A DNA stretch of 64,000 bases, taken from positions 1,426,001-1,490,000 of the forward strand of contig NZ_CP041405.1 of assembly GCF_007066085.1 (NCBI RefSeq), in the 5' to 3' direction. The notes beneath the pieces were generated by a model that worked only from the letters and a program-made list of their open reading frames with translations, did no database searches and was not told the DNA's origin. Shown here piece after piece: positions 33,744 through 43,184 of this stretch. The stretch's first letter is position 1. Each line of letters opens with the position of its first letter. The position numbers and the translations under genes are program-made. This stretch comes from Paenibacillus thiaminolyticus (GTDB lineage: Bacteria; Bacillota; Bacilli; Paenibacillales; Paenibacillaceae).

Positions 33744-34616
33744 TTACCGATAAGCGCATTCGGTGACCTGGTTCCTTTGCATTTCCGCACGGTGGGCGGT
33801 TGGGGAGCGCTTGTACCATTTTTTATACAGCTTCGAAAAATACAAGGCATCCTCATAGCCGACGGAAGCGGCAATCTGCTCCATCGTCAGCTTCGTCGTC
33901 AGCAACAGCGTCCGCGCCCGCTCCATCCGGATGCGCAGCAGAAATTGCATCGGGGATTCCCCCATCTGCTTGCGGAACATTTTCGATAAATAGGTCCGGT
34001 GGTAGCCGAGCTTTTGCGCCAGCTCGTCGATCGATATCGATTTGTCATGCTGCAGCGTCAGCCATCGGGCTGCCTGTTCCACCTGCCGTTCGATATCGGT
34101 TCGGGTGTCTTCCTTCCCGGAACGCAGCGAGGCGCCTGCGGCCCGCGCATATTCAGACAGGATCAGGCGAAAATACCCCTCCGCCTCCATATCCCCCGCA
34201 TGGCCGCCGCGGTGAAGCGCTTTCGTTACATTGCGAAGCAGCGCGTTCAAGCGATGGTGGCGGTAGCCCTGCAAGACAGGCACATGCGGCCCGACCCCGA
34301 TCTCAGCCAGAATCCGGTCTGCCTCTTGTCCGCGAAATCCGACCCAGCTATATTGCCACGGTTCCTCGCCATCCGATTCATACCGCACCATTTCCCCCGG
34401 AAAAATAAAGAAGCTGTCGCCGCTGCGAAGCTGGTACTCCTGCCCGCGAATGACGAAGGTGCCCTTCCCGGACAAAATACTGTGCACCAAATAGTATTCA
34501 TGCACCGTGGGACCGATGCGGTGATGGGGCTCGGTCTTCGCCTGCCCGCTGAAAAGAATCGTCAATTCCCCGCGAGACGGGTACTCGTTAATCGTGATAT
34601 GCGCTGTCTCCGCCAT
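33744..34616 (-). CDS. AraC family transcriptional regulator
   Basis: About 290 residues. An N-terminal cupin-like sensor (HEYYLVHSILSGKGTFVIRG, SFFIFPGEMVRYESDG) is joined to a C-terminal AraC domain (IDELAQKLGYHRTYLSKMF, VGYEDALYFSKLYKKWYKRSP). ATG 34616 is preferred (GAGGAG 9 nt upstream) over ATG 34622 or longer frames. It is divergent from a GH4 glycosidase gene and probably activates it in response to the glycoside or released sugar, as MelR and RafR do. Confidence 0.92.
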   Translation of the reverse strand: MAETAHITINEYPSRGELTILFSGQAKTEPHHRIGPTVHEYYLVHSILSGKGTFVIRGQEYQLRSGDSFFIFPGEMVRYESDGEEPWQYSWVGFRGQEADRILAEIGVGPHVPVLQGYRHHRLNALLRNVTKALHRGGHAGDMEAEGYFRLILSEYARAAGASLRSGKEDTRTDIERQVEQAARWLTLQHDKSISIDELAQKLGYHRTYLSKMFRKQMGESPMQFLLRIRMERARTLLLTTKLTMEQIAASVGYEDALYFSKLYKKWYKRSPTAHRAEMQRNQVTECAYR

Positions 34617-34790
34617 CGGCATATCCTCCTCATCAGAATACAATATTCCATACTGTCGACCAAAATAACCATACTCATCTCTTGTCAAATCAGATATATT
34701 GATTGTAACGCATCTGCGTGCAAGTTGCATCAGACCATGAAAAAATTATTTAAGATCTTATTCCCACTCCATCGAAAGGATGATCTTGTA

Positions 34791-36089
34791 ATGGGTAAAA
34801 TTACGTTTCTCGGTGCCGGAAGCACGGTATTCGCCAAAAATGTGTTAGGCGACTGCATGCTGACGCCTGCGCTGCAATCGTTCGAGCTGGCCTTGTTCGA
34901 CATCGATCACGAACGCCTCCGGGATTCCGAGCGGATGTTGAATAATCTGGTCACATCGCTCGGGAGCAAGTGCCGGGTCGTCGCTTATCACGACCGTAAG
35001 GAGGCGCTTCGGGGCGCCAAGTATGTCGTCAACGCGATTCAAGTCGGCGGGTATGATCCATGTACAATTACCGATTTCGAGATTCCGAAAAAATACGGCT
35101 TGCGCCAAACGATCGCCGATACGGTCGGCATCGGCGGAATTTTCCGCAATCTGCGCACCATCCCGGTCATGCTCGACTTCGCAAGAGACATGCAGGAGGT
35201 CTGTCCGGATGCTTGGTTCCTCAATTATACGAATCCGATGGCGGTATTGACTAACGTTATGATTACGCATGGCGGCGTGAAGACGGTTGGCCTGTGCCAC
35301 AGCGTGCAGGTATGCATGCCCTGGCTGTTCGACCATCTCGGCATGGATTCTACGGGGGTACAGGCGAAAATCGCCGGCATCAACCATATGGCCTGGCTAT
35401 TGGAAGTGACGAAGGACGGTCAAGATCTGTATCCGGAGATTAAGCGCCGGGCGGCGGAGAAGCAGAAGGAAAAGCATCATGATATGGTACGCTACGAGCT
35501 GATGTTCAAGTTCGGCTATTATGTCACCGAGTCATCCGAGCATAATGCCGAATATCATCCGTATTTCATCAAGCGGGCCTATCCGGAATTGATCGACAAG
35601 CTGAACATTCCGCTGGATGAATACCCGCGCCGCTGCGTGAATCAGATCGCCAACTGGAAGGAGATGCGCGACAAGTTGGTGAACGATACGAGGCTAGAGC
35701 ATGCCCGTTCGCATGAATATGCTTCCTATATCTTCGAAGCAATGGAGACGGGGGTGCCGTTCAAGATTGGCGGCAACGTCATGAATACGGGACTGATTCC
35801 GAATCTTCCGGCGGAAGCCTGTGTCGAGGTGCCTTGTCTCGTCGATCGCAGCGGCGTGACGCCAACCTATGTCGGCAATCTGCCGCCGCAGTTGGCCGCG
35901 CTGAACCGGACCAATATCAACACGCAGCTCCTGACGATTGAAGCGGCTATCACTGGCAAGAAGGAGCATATTTATCATGCTGCGATGCTCGATCCGCATA
36001 CATCCGCTGAGCTCAGCCTCGACGATATCGTAGCGCTATGCGACGATATGATTGAAGCGCATGGCAGCTGGCTGCCAGCGTTCCGCTAA
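34791..36089 (+). CDS. GH4 family glycosidase, MelA-type (alpha-galactosidase or alpha-galacturonidase)
   Basis: 432 residues. The N-terminal NAD-binding loop is FLGAGSTVFAKNVLG; family-4 landmarks follow: ADTVGIGGIFRNLRT, NYTNPMAVLTN, GLCHSVQ (metal-binding Cys) and AGINHMAW (metal-binding His). GH4 enzymes use NAD+ and Mn2+ in an oxidation-elimination mechanism. ATG 34791 has AAAGGATG upstream; an in-frame extension from 33999 covers the divergent AraC gene and is not used. Beside unsaturated-uronide genes, an alpha-galacturonidase activity is as likely as alpha-galactosidase. Confidence 0.92.
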   Translation: MGKITFLGAGSTVFAKNVLGDCMLTPALQSFELALFDIDHERLRDSERMLNNLVTSLGSKCRVVAYHDRKEALRGAKYVVNAIQVGGYDPCTITDFEIPKKYGLRQTIADTVGIGGIFRNLRTIPVMLDFARDMQEVCPDAWFLNYTNPMAVLTNVMITHGGVKTVGLCHSVQVCMPWLFDHLGMDSTGVQAKIAGINHMAWLLEVTKDGQDLYPEIKRRAAEKQKEKHHDMVRYELMFKFGYYVTESSEHNAEYHPYFIKRAYPELIDKLNIPLDEYPRRCVNQIANWKEMRDKLVNDTRLEHARSHEYASYIFEAMETGVPFKIGGNVMNTGLIPNLPAEACVEVPCLVDRSGVTPTYVGNLPPQLAALNRTNINTQLLTIEAAITGKKEHIYHAAMLDPHTSAELSLDDIVALCDDMIEAHGSWLPAFR

Positions 36090-36124
36090 CCCTGCGGCCC
36101 GTCTGCAACGGCGCAGACGAACAG

Positions 36125-36162
36125 ACAGACCGTATCTCCTTCGGCGAGGAGATACGGTCTGT
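36125..36162. terminator. Bidirectional hairpin between convergent genes
   Basis: ACAGACCGTATCTCC and GGAGATACGGTCTGT form a perfect 15-bp stem with an 8-nt loop between the GH4 gene and the YeiH-type gene; U-tracts are short on both sides. Confidence 0.7.
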
Positions 36163-36189
36163 TGTCGTCCGCCGCCCGTTCAAGCGGCA

Positions 36190-37242
36190 TTAGGCCAGCC
36201 CGAGCAGATGGACCAGGGCGAAGCCGAGACCCGACAGCAGCACCGAACCGATAAGCCCAGCCGCGAACGAGGTCAGGCCAAGCCGGCGGAATGCGACCAG
36301 ATCGACGTTCAGGCCAAGACCGGCCATCGCCATCGCGATCAGCATATAAGCCAGCGTCACAATGCCGGAAGCGATATCGGCCGAGATGATGCCCAATGAA
36401 TTGATGCCGCTCACGATCAGGAAGCCAAGGATGAACCAAGGAATCGGTATCGTGCGCCAGGACAGCTTCGTGCTGTTCCCCTTCTCCCGCTGCTCGGCCC
36501 GATTCGCCCAGATGCCGATGAGGATCGCTACCGGAACGAGAAGCGCCACCCGGGTTAGCTTCACGATGACTGCCATATCGACCGCGCCGTCGCCTCCAGG
36601 CGCTGCGGCCGCAATGACATGCGCAATCTCATGCAGCGTTGCGCCCGCGAAGATGCCGTACCCATTCTGCGTCAGCCCGAGCACCGGATACAAAAAGGTA
36701 TATAAAAGCGTAAAGATCGTGCCCAATATCGCGACCATGGCCGCGCCAATGGCCGTCTCCTCGTCCTTGGCCTTAATCTGCGGCGAAATCGCGACAACTG
36801 CAGCCGCCCCGCAAATGGCCGTGCCGCATGCCGTCAGAATGCCAAGCCGCTTCTCGACCTTGAACAGCCTTGCCAATCCATAGACGACACTAATGGCGAA
36901 TATAATGACAATGACCGCAATCAGAAATACTTTTGGCCCCGCCTGGACAATATCCATCAGATTCAGTCTCATCCCGAGCAGGATAATCCCGAGCCGAAGC
37001 AGCTTCTTGCTTGAAAAGTTCGTGCCCGCCACAATCTGATCGGGCACGCCGATCGTGGCACGCCACAGAATGCCGATCAAGATAGCGATAACAAGCTGAC
37101 CCATAATGCTAAGGAACGGAAGCCCGGCTAAATACTTGGCAGCCAGCGCGATGACAAGCGTCAACCCGATTCCAAGCGCAAATCCAAGTCTGTTCCGCTG
37201 CTTGCGGGCCTTACTTGCGCCAAGTCCTTCTCCCTGACTCAT
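36190..37242 (-). CDS. YeiH/UPF0324 family putative sulfate/sulfite exporter
   Basis: 350 residues and about 10 membrane helices. Conserved stretches include [24 protein letters not shown] [31 protein letters not shown] and [16 protein letters not shown] 37242 ([11 protein letters not shown]) has GGGGGA upstream. The family (PF03601) is a predicted sulfur-oxyanion transporter; its divergence from a LysR gene mirrors the yeiH-yeiE pair of E. coli. Function remains inferred. Confidence 0.88.
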   Translation of the reverse strand: MSQGEGLGASKARKQRNRLGFALGIGLTLVIALAAKYLAGLPFLSIMGQLVIAILIGILWRATIGVPDQIVAGTNFSSKKLLRLGIILLGMRLNLMDIVQAGPKVFLIAVIVIIFAISVVYGLARLFKVEKRLGILTACGTAICGAAAVVAISPQIKAKDEETAIGAAMVAILGTIFTLLYTFLYPVLGLTQNGYGIFAGATLHEIAHVIAAAAPGGDGAVDMAVIVKLTRVALLVPVAILIGIWANRAEQREKGNSTKLSWRTIPIPWFILGFLIVSGINSLGIISADIASGIVTLAYMLIAMAMAGLGLNVDLVAFRRLGLTSFAAGLIGSVLLSGLGFALVHLLGLA

Positions 37243-37330
37243 GTTTTTCCCCCAATTCTGTCTATTTGCATTCTCACATTGCAGCGTTGAGGCGATAAAG
37301 CATCGTACCGCAGCATAGTCCAGCACTTTC

Positions 37331-37367
37331 CTGCAGCTCCTTCCTGCAGCTCCTTCCTGCAGCTCCC
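37331..37367. repeat. 13-bp tandem repeat, three copies
   Basis: CTGCAGCTCCTTC is repeated at 37331, 37344 and 37357 (last copy diverges at its end), upstream of the YeiH-type gene. The 420-nt divergent region 37243-37663 otherwise holds the two promoters. Confidence 0.8.
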
Positions 37368-37472
37368 GATATGAGGATGGCGCCTCCTGCTCTCTGCTCA
37401 CCTTTTCAATGCCCGTCAGTCCCGAACTTCTTCCCGCCCGCCTGCATGTGAATCCTGATTCCATAATCAACT

Positions 37473-37493
37473 ATAAGACGAAATGAGCTTAAT
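37473..37493. promoter_or_regulatory. LysR-type box (ATAAG-N10-CTTAAT)
   Basis: An interrupted dyad of the T-N11-A kind between the two divergent genes, about 170 nt upstream of the LysR gene; a plausible binding site of that regulator. Confidence 0.35.
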
Positions 37494-37663
37494 GTGAAAT
37501 ACCAATATGCTATCTGCACGATTAGGAAAACTTATGCTTGCCTGAACGGCGGCATCCGGATTGTTCCATTCGGGATAAAGGGATACAATGGGAGAGGATA
37601 CAAGCAAGCGATTCCATCAACAGAATTGTCTGCCCAACTTGATGGGTACCGGAGGATTCGTAC

Positions 37664-38548
37664 ATGATTGTCGACACGTTGAAAGTTTATGTAACCGTTG
37701 TGGAGCAGTGCAATTTTTCCAGAGCCGCCAAACTACTCAATCTGTCCCAGCCGGGCGTAAGCATGCATATCCGGAACCTGGAGAACGAATTCGGCATCAA
37801 GCTGATTCATCGCTCTCCCCGGCATGTGAAGACGACGGACGCCGGACATATCCTATACCAGCGGGCCAAGCAAATGCTTGCTCTGTATGATAACGCCAAG
37901 GAAGAAATCCATCTGTTGCGGGATGAAGTGACCGGTTCGCTGAAGGTGGGAGCCAGCTTCACGATCGGGGAGTATATTTTGCCGCGGCTGATCGCGGATT
38001 TTGCCCGTCAATATCCGCAGGTCGATATCCAGGTGATGATTGCCAACACGGAAGAAATCGCGCAAGCCGTGCGGGCGAATGAGCTCGATATCGGGCTCGT
38101 CGAAGGCAAGGTCGATTATGCCGATATTTTGGTGGATCATCCGTTCATGGAGGACGAGATGATTCTCGTCGCCCCCCCGGATCACGAGCTGACGGCGCTG
38201 CTGAAGCTGGAGGCGTCCATGCTTCAGGATCAAATTTGGATTCTGCGCGAGAGCGGTTCGGGAACCCGCTCCTACAGCGAGCAATTTATTCGCGATCTCG
38301 GCGTGGAGCCGAAGCGCACCTATGTGTTCAACAGCAGCCAAGGGGTAAAGGAGGCCGTTCTCGCCGGTCTTGGCATCGCTCTGCTCTCCCGTTGGGTCAT
38401 TCATAAGGAATTGGAAGCAGGCGAACTGCGCCGCATTCATGTTAAGGGAGGCCGCGTCATTCGCCCGTTCTTCATCCTGCAGGATACGAAGGCAGCGTCG
38501 ACCATGGCTATGAAAATGCTGATTCAGCAGGTTCGGCAGCTGTCCTGA
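37664..38548 (+). CDS. LysR family transcriptional regulator
   Basis: 294 residues. N-terminal winged helix NFSRAAKLLNLSQPGVSMHI (residues 17-36) and a LysR substrate-binding domain (GSLKVGASFTIGEYILPRLI, IWILRESGSGTRSYSEQF) of the CysL/CbbR-like subgroup. GGAGG lies 8 nt before ATG 37664. Divergent from the YeiH-type transporter, it most likely controls it, plausibly in response to a sulfur or nitrogen signal. Confidence 0.93.
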   Translation: MIVDTLKVYVTVVEQCNFSRAAKLLNLSQPGVSMHIRNLENEFGIKLIHRSPRHVKTTDAGHILYQRAKQMLALYDNAKEEIHLLRDEVTGSLKVGASFTIGEYILPRLIADFARQYPQVDIQVMIANTEEIAQAVRANELDIGLVEGKVDYADILVDHPFMEDEMILVAPPDHELTALLKLEASMLQDQIWILRESGSGTRSYSEQFIRDLGVEPKRTYVFNSSQGVKEAVLAGLGIALLSRWVIHKELEAGELRRIHVKGGRVIRPFFILQDTKAASTMAMKMLIQQVRQLS

Positions 38549-38666
38549 ACGATTCATGCGGGAGGAATGGCACCACTCGGCGCCTCCCTTCATAGAATAT
38601 CACTGGACACTCTGTATAGGGATTTAGGCATCACTCCCTATCGCGGCTCTCCGTGTATGTTCCTCC

Positions 38667-38705
38667 ATGACACCAGCCGAAGGCAGAGCCTTCGGCTGGT
38701 GTCAT
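38667..38705. terminator. 17-bp perfect hairpin between convergent genes
   Basis: ATGACACCAGCCGAAGG and its exact inverse flank a 5-nt loop (CAGAG). It ends both the LysR gene and the TerC gene; U-tracts are absent, so termination efficiency is uncertain. Confidence 0.7.
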
Positions 38706-38716
38706 GCCCCAGACGA

Positions 38717-39436
38717 TTACTCGCCCTGGGCACGGTGATGATGGAATTCCGGATGATCGTCCGCTTCCTGTGCTCGCTGCGCCCGATTCCGCTTTATGAT
38801 AAGCCCTGCAGCGACGACACCCAGCACGACGATCGCCTCGAATCCGTATTTGATGAACGGATTGGTGAAGTACGGGGCGACAAATTTTTCAGCCACGAGC
38901 ATTTTCGAGGCGGTCCAAGCCAGCACGGCGGAGCCCAGTACGATAATAACCGGATAACGCTCGATAAATTTAAGTACAATCGTACTTCCCCAGACAACAA
39001 TCGGAAGCGAGATCATCAATCCGAGAACGACCAGGAACGGATGTCCCTTGGCGGCGCCCGCCACAGCCAGCACATTATCGAGCCCCATAGCCGCGTCAGC
39101 GACGATGATGGTGCCAACGGCCGCCCCGATGCTGCTGCCGGCCTTAATGTTATGCTCCTTCTCTTCAATCATCAGCTTCACTGCTATCCAGAGCAGAAGA
39201 AGACCGCCGAACAATTGAAGTCCGGGAACCATCAGCAGGTAGACGACCAGCAAGGTGGCGATCGCCCGAATCACAATCGCTCCGCCAGTCCCCAAAATAA
39301 TTACTTTTTTCTGATCCTGCTTCGGAACATTGCGTGCGGCAAGGCCAATAACGATGGCATTGTCCCCTGCCAGCACGAGGTCGATGACTACGATCGACAA
39401 CAATGCCGTCCAGAATTCAATTGAGAATAGTTCCAC
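38717..39436 (-). CDS. TerC family membrane protein (MeeF/MeeY-like, YkoY/YceF family)
   Basis: 239 residues and about seven helices. Typical TerC acid motifs are present: DLVLAGDNAIVIGLAARN near residue 16 and DAAMGLDNVLAVAGAAKG near 108, whose Asp residues bind metal. GTG 39436 is chosen because GGGAGG lies 8 nt upstream. In Bacillus, TerC proteins aid Mn2+ export and metalation of secreted enzymes. The manganese riboswitch upstream supports the same role here. The cytosolic tail ends in a His/Asp/Glu-rich stretch (EADDHPEFHHHRAQGE) that may also bind metal. Confidence 0.92.
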   Translation of the reverse strand: MELFSIEFWTALLSIVVIDLVLAGDNAIVIGLAARNVPKQDQKKVIILGTGGAIVIRAIATLLVVYLLMVPGLQLFGGLLLLWIAVKLMIEEKEHNIKAGSSIGAAVGTIIVADAAMGLDNVLAVAGAAKGHPFLVVLGLMISLPIVVWGSTIVLKFIERYPVIIVLGSAVLAWTASKMLVAEKFVAPYFTNPFIKYGFEAIVVLGVVAAGLIIKRNRAQRAQEADDHPEFHHHRAQGE

Positions 39437-39471
39437 AATGACTGCCTCCCAAACTGTAGTATGCTTGATGC

Positions 39472-39511
39472 TACGAAAAATAAAACAAGCCGTCACCACG
39501 AGGCGACGGCT
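39472..39511 (-). terminator. Second terminator in the TerC leader
   Basis: AGCCGTCGCC and GTGACGGCT form a stem followed by TGTTTTATTTTT on the minus strand, between the riboswitch terminator and the gene. Two terminators in series would tighten off-state control. Confidence 0.75.
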
Positions 39512-39521
39512 CTAAATGATC

Positions 39522-39662
39522 AAAAAAGACCTTCACCATCGCAACCCGTGGCAAAGGTCTCGCAAACAACGTGTACGTTGCCAGTACCGCCGGGGACGAG
39601 GCGACTCGATCCCGTAATGACGACGAATACTGTGCTAGCTACTCCCCTTTGTGGAGTATCGT
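39522..39662 (-). ncRNA. yybP-ykoY manganese riboswitch
   Basis: On the minus strand the leader shows the family hallmarks in order: CACAAAGGGGAGTAGCTAGC, CGTCATTACGGGATC, CGTCCCCGGCGGTA, and GAGACCTTTGCC closing P1 with CAAAGG. The P1 3' strand AGACCTT also pairs with AAGGTCT, which is followed by TTTTTT, giving a competing terminator. Mn2+ binding is known to stabilise the aptamer and turn such genes on. The 3' end of the expression platform is near 39522. Confidence 0.9.
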
Positions 39663-39807
39663 TTTCGATACATTCATACTAGCACGGATCGGCAGCATAT
39701 ACAACCCTCATCTTTCAGGGGGGGGCCGCCCATTTTTGCGTGCCGCCTTTGTTGTCTCACGGCCTCCATTTGGTTATGATATGGCTATGCAAAGGAGTTG
39801 ATATCCA

Positions 39808-40782
39808 ATGAGCGACCATACTCAACCTTCTCTGGAAAAAGCGACATTCGCAGGCGGCTGCTTCTGGTGCATGGTGACTCCGTTCGAGGAGCTGCCCGGG
39901 ATCCGCTCGATCGTCTCCGGATATACCGGCGGCCATACGGAAGATCCGACCTATGAAGAAGTGTGCACCGACCGGACCGGCCATGCGGAGGCCGTGCAGA
40001 TTACGTTCGATCCCGCCGTATTTCCTTATAAGAAGCTGCTGGAGCTGTTCTGGCAGCAGATCGATCCGACCGATCCGGGCGGACAATTCTACGATCGGGG
40101 CTCCTCATACCGGACTGCGATCTTCTACCATAACGAGAAGCAGCGGGAGGAAGCGGAGCAATCCAAGCGAGAGCTGGAGCGCAGCGGCCGCTTCGACAAG
40201 CCGCTCGCAACCGAGATTGTCCCGGCGTCCGCCTTCTACCCTGCTGAGGAGCACCACCAGGACTATCATCGGAAGCAGCCGGCCCATTACAAGCGGTACC
40301 GTACGGGCTCCGGGCGCGATGCCTTCATCGCCAAGCATTGGAGCGTAAGCGAGCAGGACAAGGCCCGGCTGAAGGAAGAGCTCACCCCGATGCAGTTCCA
40401 TGTCACACAAAATAATGGAACAGAGCCCCCGTTCCAGAACGAATTCTGGAATCATACGGGAGACGGCATCTATGTCGACATCGTCTCGGGCGAACCTCTG
40501 TTCAGCTCGAGCGACAAATATGATGCAGGGTGCGGATGGCCAAGCTTCACGAGACCGCTTCGCTCTTATCATATCGAAGAGAAGCTTGACCTCTCCCACG
40601 GCATGGTCCGCACCGAAGTGCGCAGCCGCTACGGCGACTCTCATCTCGGGCATGTGTTCGACGACGGTCCCGGCCCGAACGGACTGCGCTACTGCATCAA
40701 TTCCGCCGCCCTGCGCTTCATTCCGAAGGAGAAGCTGGAAGAGGAAGGCTATGGCGAATATGCCGACTTATTTGCCGATTGA
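39808..40782 (+). CDS. msrAB: Bifunctional peptide methionine sulfoxide reductase MsrA/MsrB
   Basis: 324 residues. The MsrA domain (1-160) has FAGGCFWC with catalytic Cys18 and [11 protein letters not shown]; the MsrB domain (about 185-320) has [24 protein letters not shown] and the catalytic Cys in RYCINSAAL. The zinc CxxC pairs of some MsrBs are absent, so this is the metal-free form. AAAGGAG precedes ATG 39808. Such fusions repair both S- and R-methionine sulfoxide. The gene stands alone. Confidence 0.96.
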   Translation: MSDHTQPSLEKATFAGGCFWCMVTPFEELPGIRSIVSGYTGGHTEDPTYEEVCTDRTGHAEAVQITFDPAVFPYKKLLELFWQQIDPTDPGGQFYDRGSSYRTAIFYHNEKQREEAEQSKRELERSGRFDKPLATEIVPASAFYPAEEHHQDYHRKQPAHYKRYRTGSGRDAFIAKHWSVSEQDKARLKEELTPMQFHVTQNNGTEPPFQNEFWNHTGDGIYVDIVSGEPLFSSSDKYDAGCGWPSFTRPLRSYHIEEKLDLSHGMVRTEVRSRYGDSHLGHVFDDGPGPNGLRYCINSAALRFIPKEKLEEEGYGEYADLFAD

Positions 40783-40900
40783 TGGACTTGCCGGCCCTTG
40801 GTCCAGCGCGACAGAGCGCTTCGGATCAAGGGCCGGCGGCCGCTTGGCTGAAGCAGTGGCGGCCGATCTGAAGTCATTACGGCACTTTTAAGACGCCAGG

Positions 40901-41995
40901 CTATTCCGGACGTTGCTCCCGGCCATGATGCTGGATGCCCGCATAGTGCTCCGGGCCGGGGTTCAGATCAAGCACATACCGCATCGGCCCCGCCAAAGCA
41001 AGCTGATGCTCGCACTGCCAGCGAATCTCCTCCGAGCCAACCGTCTCGCCGTCTTGGATAATATCCCCGTGATCGTGCAAATAGTACCCGATATCGCTAA
41101 CCCACGAGGCCACTTCATTCGCCTCCATCCCCCTAAAATGACACTGGACATCGGGCAAGCCGAGCGCCGCCAGGCCGCAGGTATCCATAATCATCTCGTC
41201 TCTGCCATGCACGTGATAGAAGCGGAGATTCATCGCCCCGTATAAGTGCTGGCCGGCTTCGAGAGCGGCCGCATAGGCTTGGGGATGAACGATCTTGTCG
41301 CTGGCCTGGAAATAGATCGCTTCACAAGGCGCCGTCTCCAGCAAAGCCCGAAGCGCACCGCCAATGAGCTGCAGCCGCTGCTTATACTCCAGGCCGCGCG
41401 CGCAGAAATCGGTCAGCAGCAGGGAGTGGCGGCAGCCGGCAACGGCTTCTCTCGCTTCCGGCCAATGCCAGGCTTGCTGCAGCGCCGTCTCGAAGGCTGC
41501 CTCCTCCACCGGCTTATCCGAAGTCAAGATACATGTCTGTGCCGGCAGCGCTCCCTCCTGATACTCAATCATGTGATTCAGATGGAAGAAGTGCATGATG
41601 CCGCCTGCTTCCGTAACTTCGCTCTCATTAGACTCCCATACTGCCAGCGACTCCTCCGGCTCCCCAGTTCCTTCCTCGTCCTCCGCGCAGTGAATCTCTC
41701 CAGTATACTGCTGCATTTTGCCGTACAGCATCTCCCGGTCCAGCTCTGGCTTATCCTTGTACAGCACTTGAATGGCGTAAACATCGGCAAATCCGGATTG
41801 ATCTAGCTCATCTTGATCATGTTGCTCATGTTGTTCATCCTGCCCATGTTGATCATCTTGCCCATCTTGCTCATCGTGCTCTTGTTGATCATCGTACTCT
41901 TGTTGATCATCGTACTCTTGTTGATCATCTTGTTCATGTTGCTCTCCAAGCCCATTCATTGCTTCTTCGTTCCGAGTCTCTCCCTTGTTTGTCAT
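40901..41995 (-). CDS. DUF4261 protein with acidic Gln/His-rich N-terminal tract
   Basis: 364 residues from ATG 41995 (AAGGAG 8 nt upstream). Residues about 17-65 are almost entirely Asp, Glu, Gln, His and Gly, made of repeats such as QQEYDDQQEYDD and DQHGQDEQHEQHD, encoded by reiterated 15-18-bp units. The rest (about 70-364) is the conserved part: YAIQVLYKDKPELD, CILTSDKPV and, near the C-terminus, CHFRGMEANEVASWVSDIGY plus HDHGDIIQDGETVG, typical of DUF4261. The function of this domain is unknown. The low-complexity tract is likely disordered and may bind metal or positively charged partners. Confidence 0.85.
   Translation of the reverse strand: MTNKGETRNEEAMNGLGEQHEQDDQQEYDDQQEYDDQQEHDEQDGQDDQHGQDEQHEQHDQDELDQSGFADVYAIQVLYKDKPELDREMLYGKMQQYTGEIHCAEDEEGTGEPEESLAVWESNESEVTEAGGIMHFFHLNHMIEYQEGALPAQTCILTSDKPVEEAAFETALQQAWHWPEAREAVAGCRHSLLLTDFCARGLEYKQRLQLIGGALRALLETAPCEAIYFQASDKIVHPQAYAAALEAGQHLYGAMNLRFYHVHGRDEMIMDTCGLAALGLPDVQCHFRGMEANEVASWVSDIGYYLHDHGDIIQDGETVGSEEIRWQCEHQLALAGPMRYVLDLNPGPEHYAGIQHHGREQRPE
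41810..41950. repeat. Degenerate tandem repeats inside the DUF4261 gene
   Basis: TTGTTGATCATCGTACTC occurs back to back, flanked by related CATGTTG and CATCTTG blocks. Period 18 (also 15) bp keeps the frame and encodes the Asp/Gln/Glu tract. Confidence 0.8.
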
Positions 41996-42062
41996 GCCCC
42001 ACACTCCTTATGAATTCGAATCGTCGAGCCGTGCCGTGCTTCCCTTTCCGGCCTTTCGGGGG

Positions 42063-42120
42063 CACTGCTTCCTGGCCTATGCTCCCGGGCACAGCTTCCT
42101 GGCCAAGGCTTCCCGGGGCC
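42063..42120. repeat. Two-copy 28-bp repeat in the spacer
   Basis: CACTGCTTCCTGGCC...CCCGGG is followed by CACAGCTTCCTGGCC...CCCGGG between the DUF4261 gene and the oxidoreductase gene. Small local duplication. Confidence 0.6.
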
Positions 42121-42146
42121 TGCTTCTCGGCACCGCTACCGCTCTA

Positions 42147-43184
42147 TTACAGTTCCCGATAGGAAGCGTATTCCTGGAGCAGCGGGGCCATCCGCACCGT
42201 CGCTTGCCGGCGGGAGCTTTCCATGGCGCCGAACACCATCGCCATGCTCTTCACGTTGTCGGCGGCGCAAGTCTCTGCCGGCCGGCCTTCGGCCATCGCA
42301 GCGAAGATATCATCGAGGCAGCCGGCATGCCCCTCCCGGCCGCTCCAATCCATCGATGCCTCCGTCCGCATTGCTTCCCCGGCATCATTGAACGATTCGG
42401 CTTCGATCCGGTCTTCGCCGTCCCATATCGCGGTGCCCCGGCTTCCCGCAACTCGCCAAGCCGCCTCCCATGACGTCGGGAATCCTTGGGCGCTCCAGGA
42501 GCCGCGGTAGTTGAACAAGGACCCGTCACTCATCTCGAAGGTGCAGACAGCGCTGGCATGACCTTTATACCAGGAGCCGGGAAGATTCCACTCATGACAG
42601 GTAACGGATACCGGATCGGCCCCGGTGATGAAGCGCGCTTGATCGAACGTATGGATGGCCATGTCCAGAATCAGCGGACTCGCCATCTGCTCCCGGAAGC
42701 CTCCGAACCGGGGCGCCAGGAAGAAATCCGCCCCGACGAAGCCCATCGGGCCGATGACGCCCGACTGCACCAGGTCGCGGAACGCCCGAATCCGGCGCAA
42801 GTAACGGCGGTTCTGCATTATAGACAGGGACAACCCTGTCTTCCGAGACAGCTCGGCTAACTCTATCGCCGCGGTGAGGCTGGATGCCATCGGCTTTTCC
42901 GCTATCACATGACAGCCCATCTCCAATGCCGTTCCCGAGGTTGCGCGATGCGCATCCGGCGTTGTCACGTCGAACACGAGATTGGCCCCGCTGCGCCGGA
43001 TCGCTTCCCGCAGATCCGAATACAACCCGCACGATAGGCCGTGCCTGTCCGCCATCTGCAAGGCGGCTTCCGGCCAAATATCGACGAGGCCGACGATCTC
43101 CGTATCCTCGCGCTCCCTGGCATACTCGATCCACGTATTGGCCATTTGGCCGCATCCGGCCACAACGACCTTCCATGTTGTCAT
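42147..43184 (-). CDS. Gfo/Idh/MocA family oxidoreductase
   Basis: 345 residues. N-terminal Rossmann fold (VVVAGCGQMANTWIEYA; DVTTPDAH; VIAEKPMASSL, with the family EKP at about 96-98) and a C-terminal substrate domain (FFLAPRFGGFREQM, DMAIHTFDQARFITG with the conserved His). Members oxidise or reduce sugars or cyclitols with NAD(P). AAGGAG precedes ATG 43184. No neighbouring gene indicates the substrate. Confidence 0.92.
   Translation of the reverse strand: MTTWKVVVAGCGQMANTWIEYAREREDTEIVGLVDIWPEAALQMADRHGLSCGLYSDLREAIRRSGANLVFDVTTPDAHRATSGTALEMGCHVIAEKPMASSLTAAIELAELSRKTGLSLSIMQNRRYLRRIRAFRDLVQSGVIGPMGFVGADFFLAPRFGGFREQMASPLILDMAIHTFDQARFITGADPVSVTCHEWNLPGSWYKGHASAVCTFEMSDGSLFNYRGSWSAQGFPTSWEAAWRVAGSRGTAIWDGEDRIEAESFNDAGEAMRTEASMDWSGREGHAGCLDDIFAAMAEGRPAETCAADNVKSMAMVFGAMESSRRQATVRMAPLLQEYASYREL

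Noticed and set aside
33999..34790. Long N-terminal extension of the GH4 protein
   Set aside because: Lies over the divergent AraC gene; a good ribosome binding site precedes ATG 34791, where family similarity begins.
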